From the NCBI GenBank assembly GCA_025408405.1, contig JANYJE010000077.1, positions 1 through 40,613 on the forward strand: a DNA stretch of 40,613 nt, written 5' to 3'. The DNA comes from Nitrosomonadales bacterium. Lineage in GTDB: Bacteria > Pseudomonadota > Gammaproteobacteria > Burkholderiales > Gallionellaceae. Every line of letters begins with the position of its first letter. The first letter of the stretch is position 1. Positions 40,271 through 40,613 of the stretch are shown in pieces. A program made the position numbers and the translations under genes. The notes under the pieces were generated by a model. That model saw only the letters and a list, made by a program, of their open reading frames with translations. It was not told the DNA's origin and made no database searches.

Positions 40271-40613
40271 ACGCCCATCAAGCGCCGCAACGCTTCATGA
40301 TATTTATCCGCAGTCTTTTGCAGTACCTCGGCTGGAACGTGAGGCGCGGGAGGCTTCTTGTTCCAGCCTGATGATTCCAGCCAGTCGCGCACAAACTGCT
40401 TATCGTAGCTGGGCGGATTGCTGCCTACCCGATATTCATCGGCCGGCCAGAAGCGCGAGGAATCCGGCGTCAACGCTTCATCGATCAAGTACATCTTGCC
40501 GGCGCCATCCACACCGAATTCAAACTTGGTGTCCGCGATGATGATGCCACGACTTGCCGCATACTCGGCCGCCTGGCTATACAGCGCCAGGGTAGCGTCG
40601 CGCACCTCGCAGG
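40267..40613 (-). CDS. purC: SAICAR synthetase (phosphoribosylaminoimidazole-succinocarboxamide synthase), 3' part
   Basis: The last about 115 codons of Pur[21 protein letters not shown], then [33 protein letters not shown] and [21 protein letters not shown], all characteristic of the C-terminal ATP/aspartate-binding half. PurC joins CAIR with aspartate in purine synthesis. The 5' end lies beyond the right edge. Confidence 0.95.
   Translation of the reverse strand, partial: CEVRDATLALYSQAAEYAASRGIIIADTKFEFGVDGAGKMYLIDEALTPDSSRFWPADEYRVGSNPPSYDKQFVRDWLESSGWNKKPPAPHVPAEVLQKTADKYHEALRRLMGV

Overview
The window looks like a piece of a betaproteobacterial chromosome, probably from the Nitrosomonadales and resembling Gallionellaceae. 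This rests on the gene content (GshA of the Acidithiobacillus/Nitrosomonadales type, comM-ubiK beside a TorF porin-glnK-amtB operon, an EXDD-type RelA, EIIA(Man)-HPr-EI without a sugar permease, and metX-metW). The placement comes from recognising protein families, not from a database search.

Positions 1-4600 are accessory DNA. The minus strand carries a short gene-cassette array: a cut-off small membrane protein, an unknown 174-aa protein, a DUF4177+YidD pair, and a protein with a HEPN-like RNAVAH motif. The cassettes are separated by attC-like sites at 93-162, 706-774 and 3022-3086. The last attC is split by a complete IS1182-family element (1261-3021) inserted at its crossover box. Next to the first cassette, in divergent orientation, are an attI-like/promoter region and a 26-codon remnant of an integron integrase (3828-3905). 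I read this as a decayed chromosomal integron. A RelE/HigB-HigA-type toxin-antitoxin module with a self-operator promoter follows.

Positions 4600-19300 are mostly core genome: mpl, a DUF486 protein, an FKBP isomerase and a fragment of a second FKBP beside an inverted-repeat element; an AT-rich PD-(D/E)XK-like gene directly behind metH; metH itself; a bacteriohemerythrin with an FNR-type box and a matching -10; a secreted Pro/Ala-rich protein with a His/acidic segment; comM and ubiK; the TorF porin-glnK-amtB nitrogen operon with a sigma-54 promoter and an upstream NtrC-like site; and a Ser/Thr protein kinase.

Positions 19400-31700 hold two tandem HD-GYP-like paralogues with a tiny ORF between them, purU, murI, a YbiT-type ABC-F ATPase, then on the plus strand gshA-apbE-small membrane protein-EIIA(Man)-HPr-EI as one tightly packed operon, and a secreted TPR protein built from a recently duplicated 126-bp unit.

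Positions 31700-40613 hold relA; a SAM-II-like riboswitch with a terminator/antiterminator platform in front of metX-metW; ampG; a small membrane protein; xth and pyrE diverging from a perfectly palindromic promoter; a DUF4124-like secreted coiled-coil protein; a beta carbonic anhydrase; and the 3' part of purC, which runs off the window. I see no rRNA, tRNA or CRISPR array.
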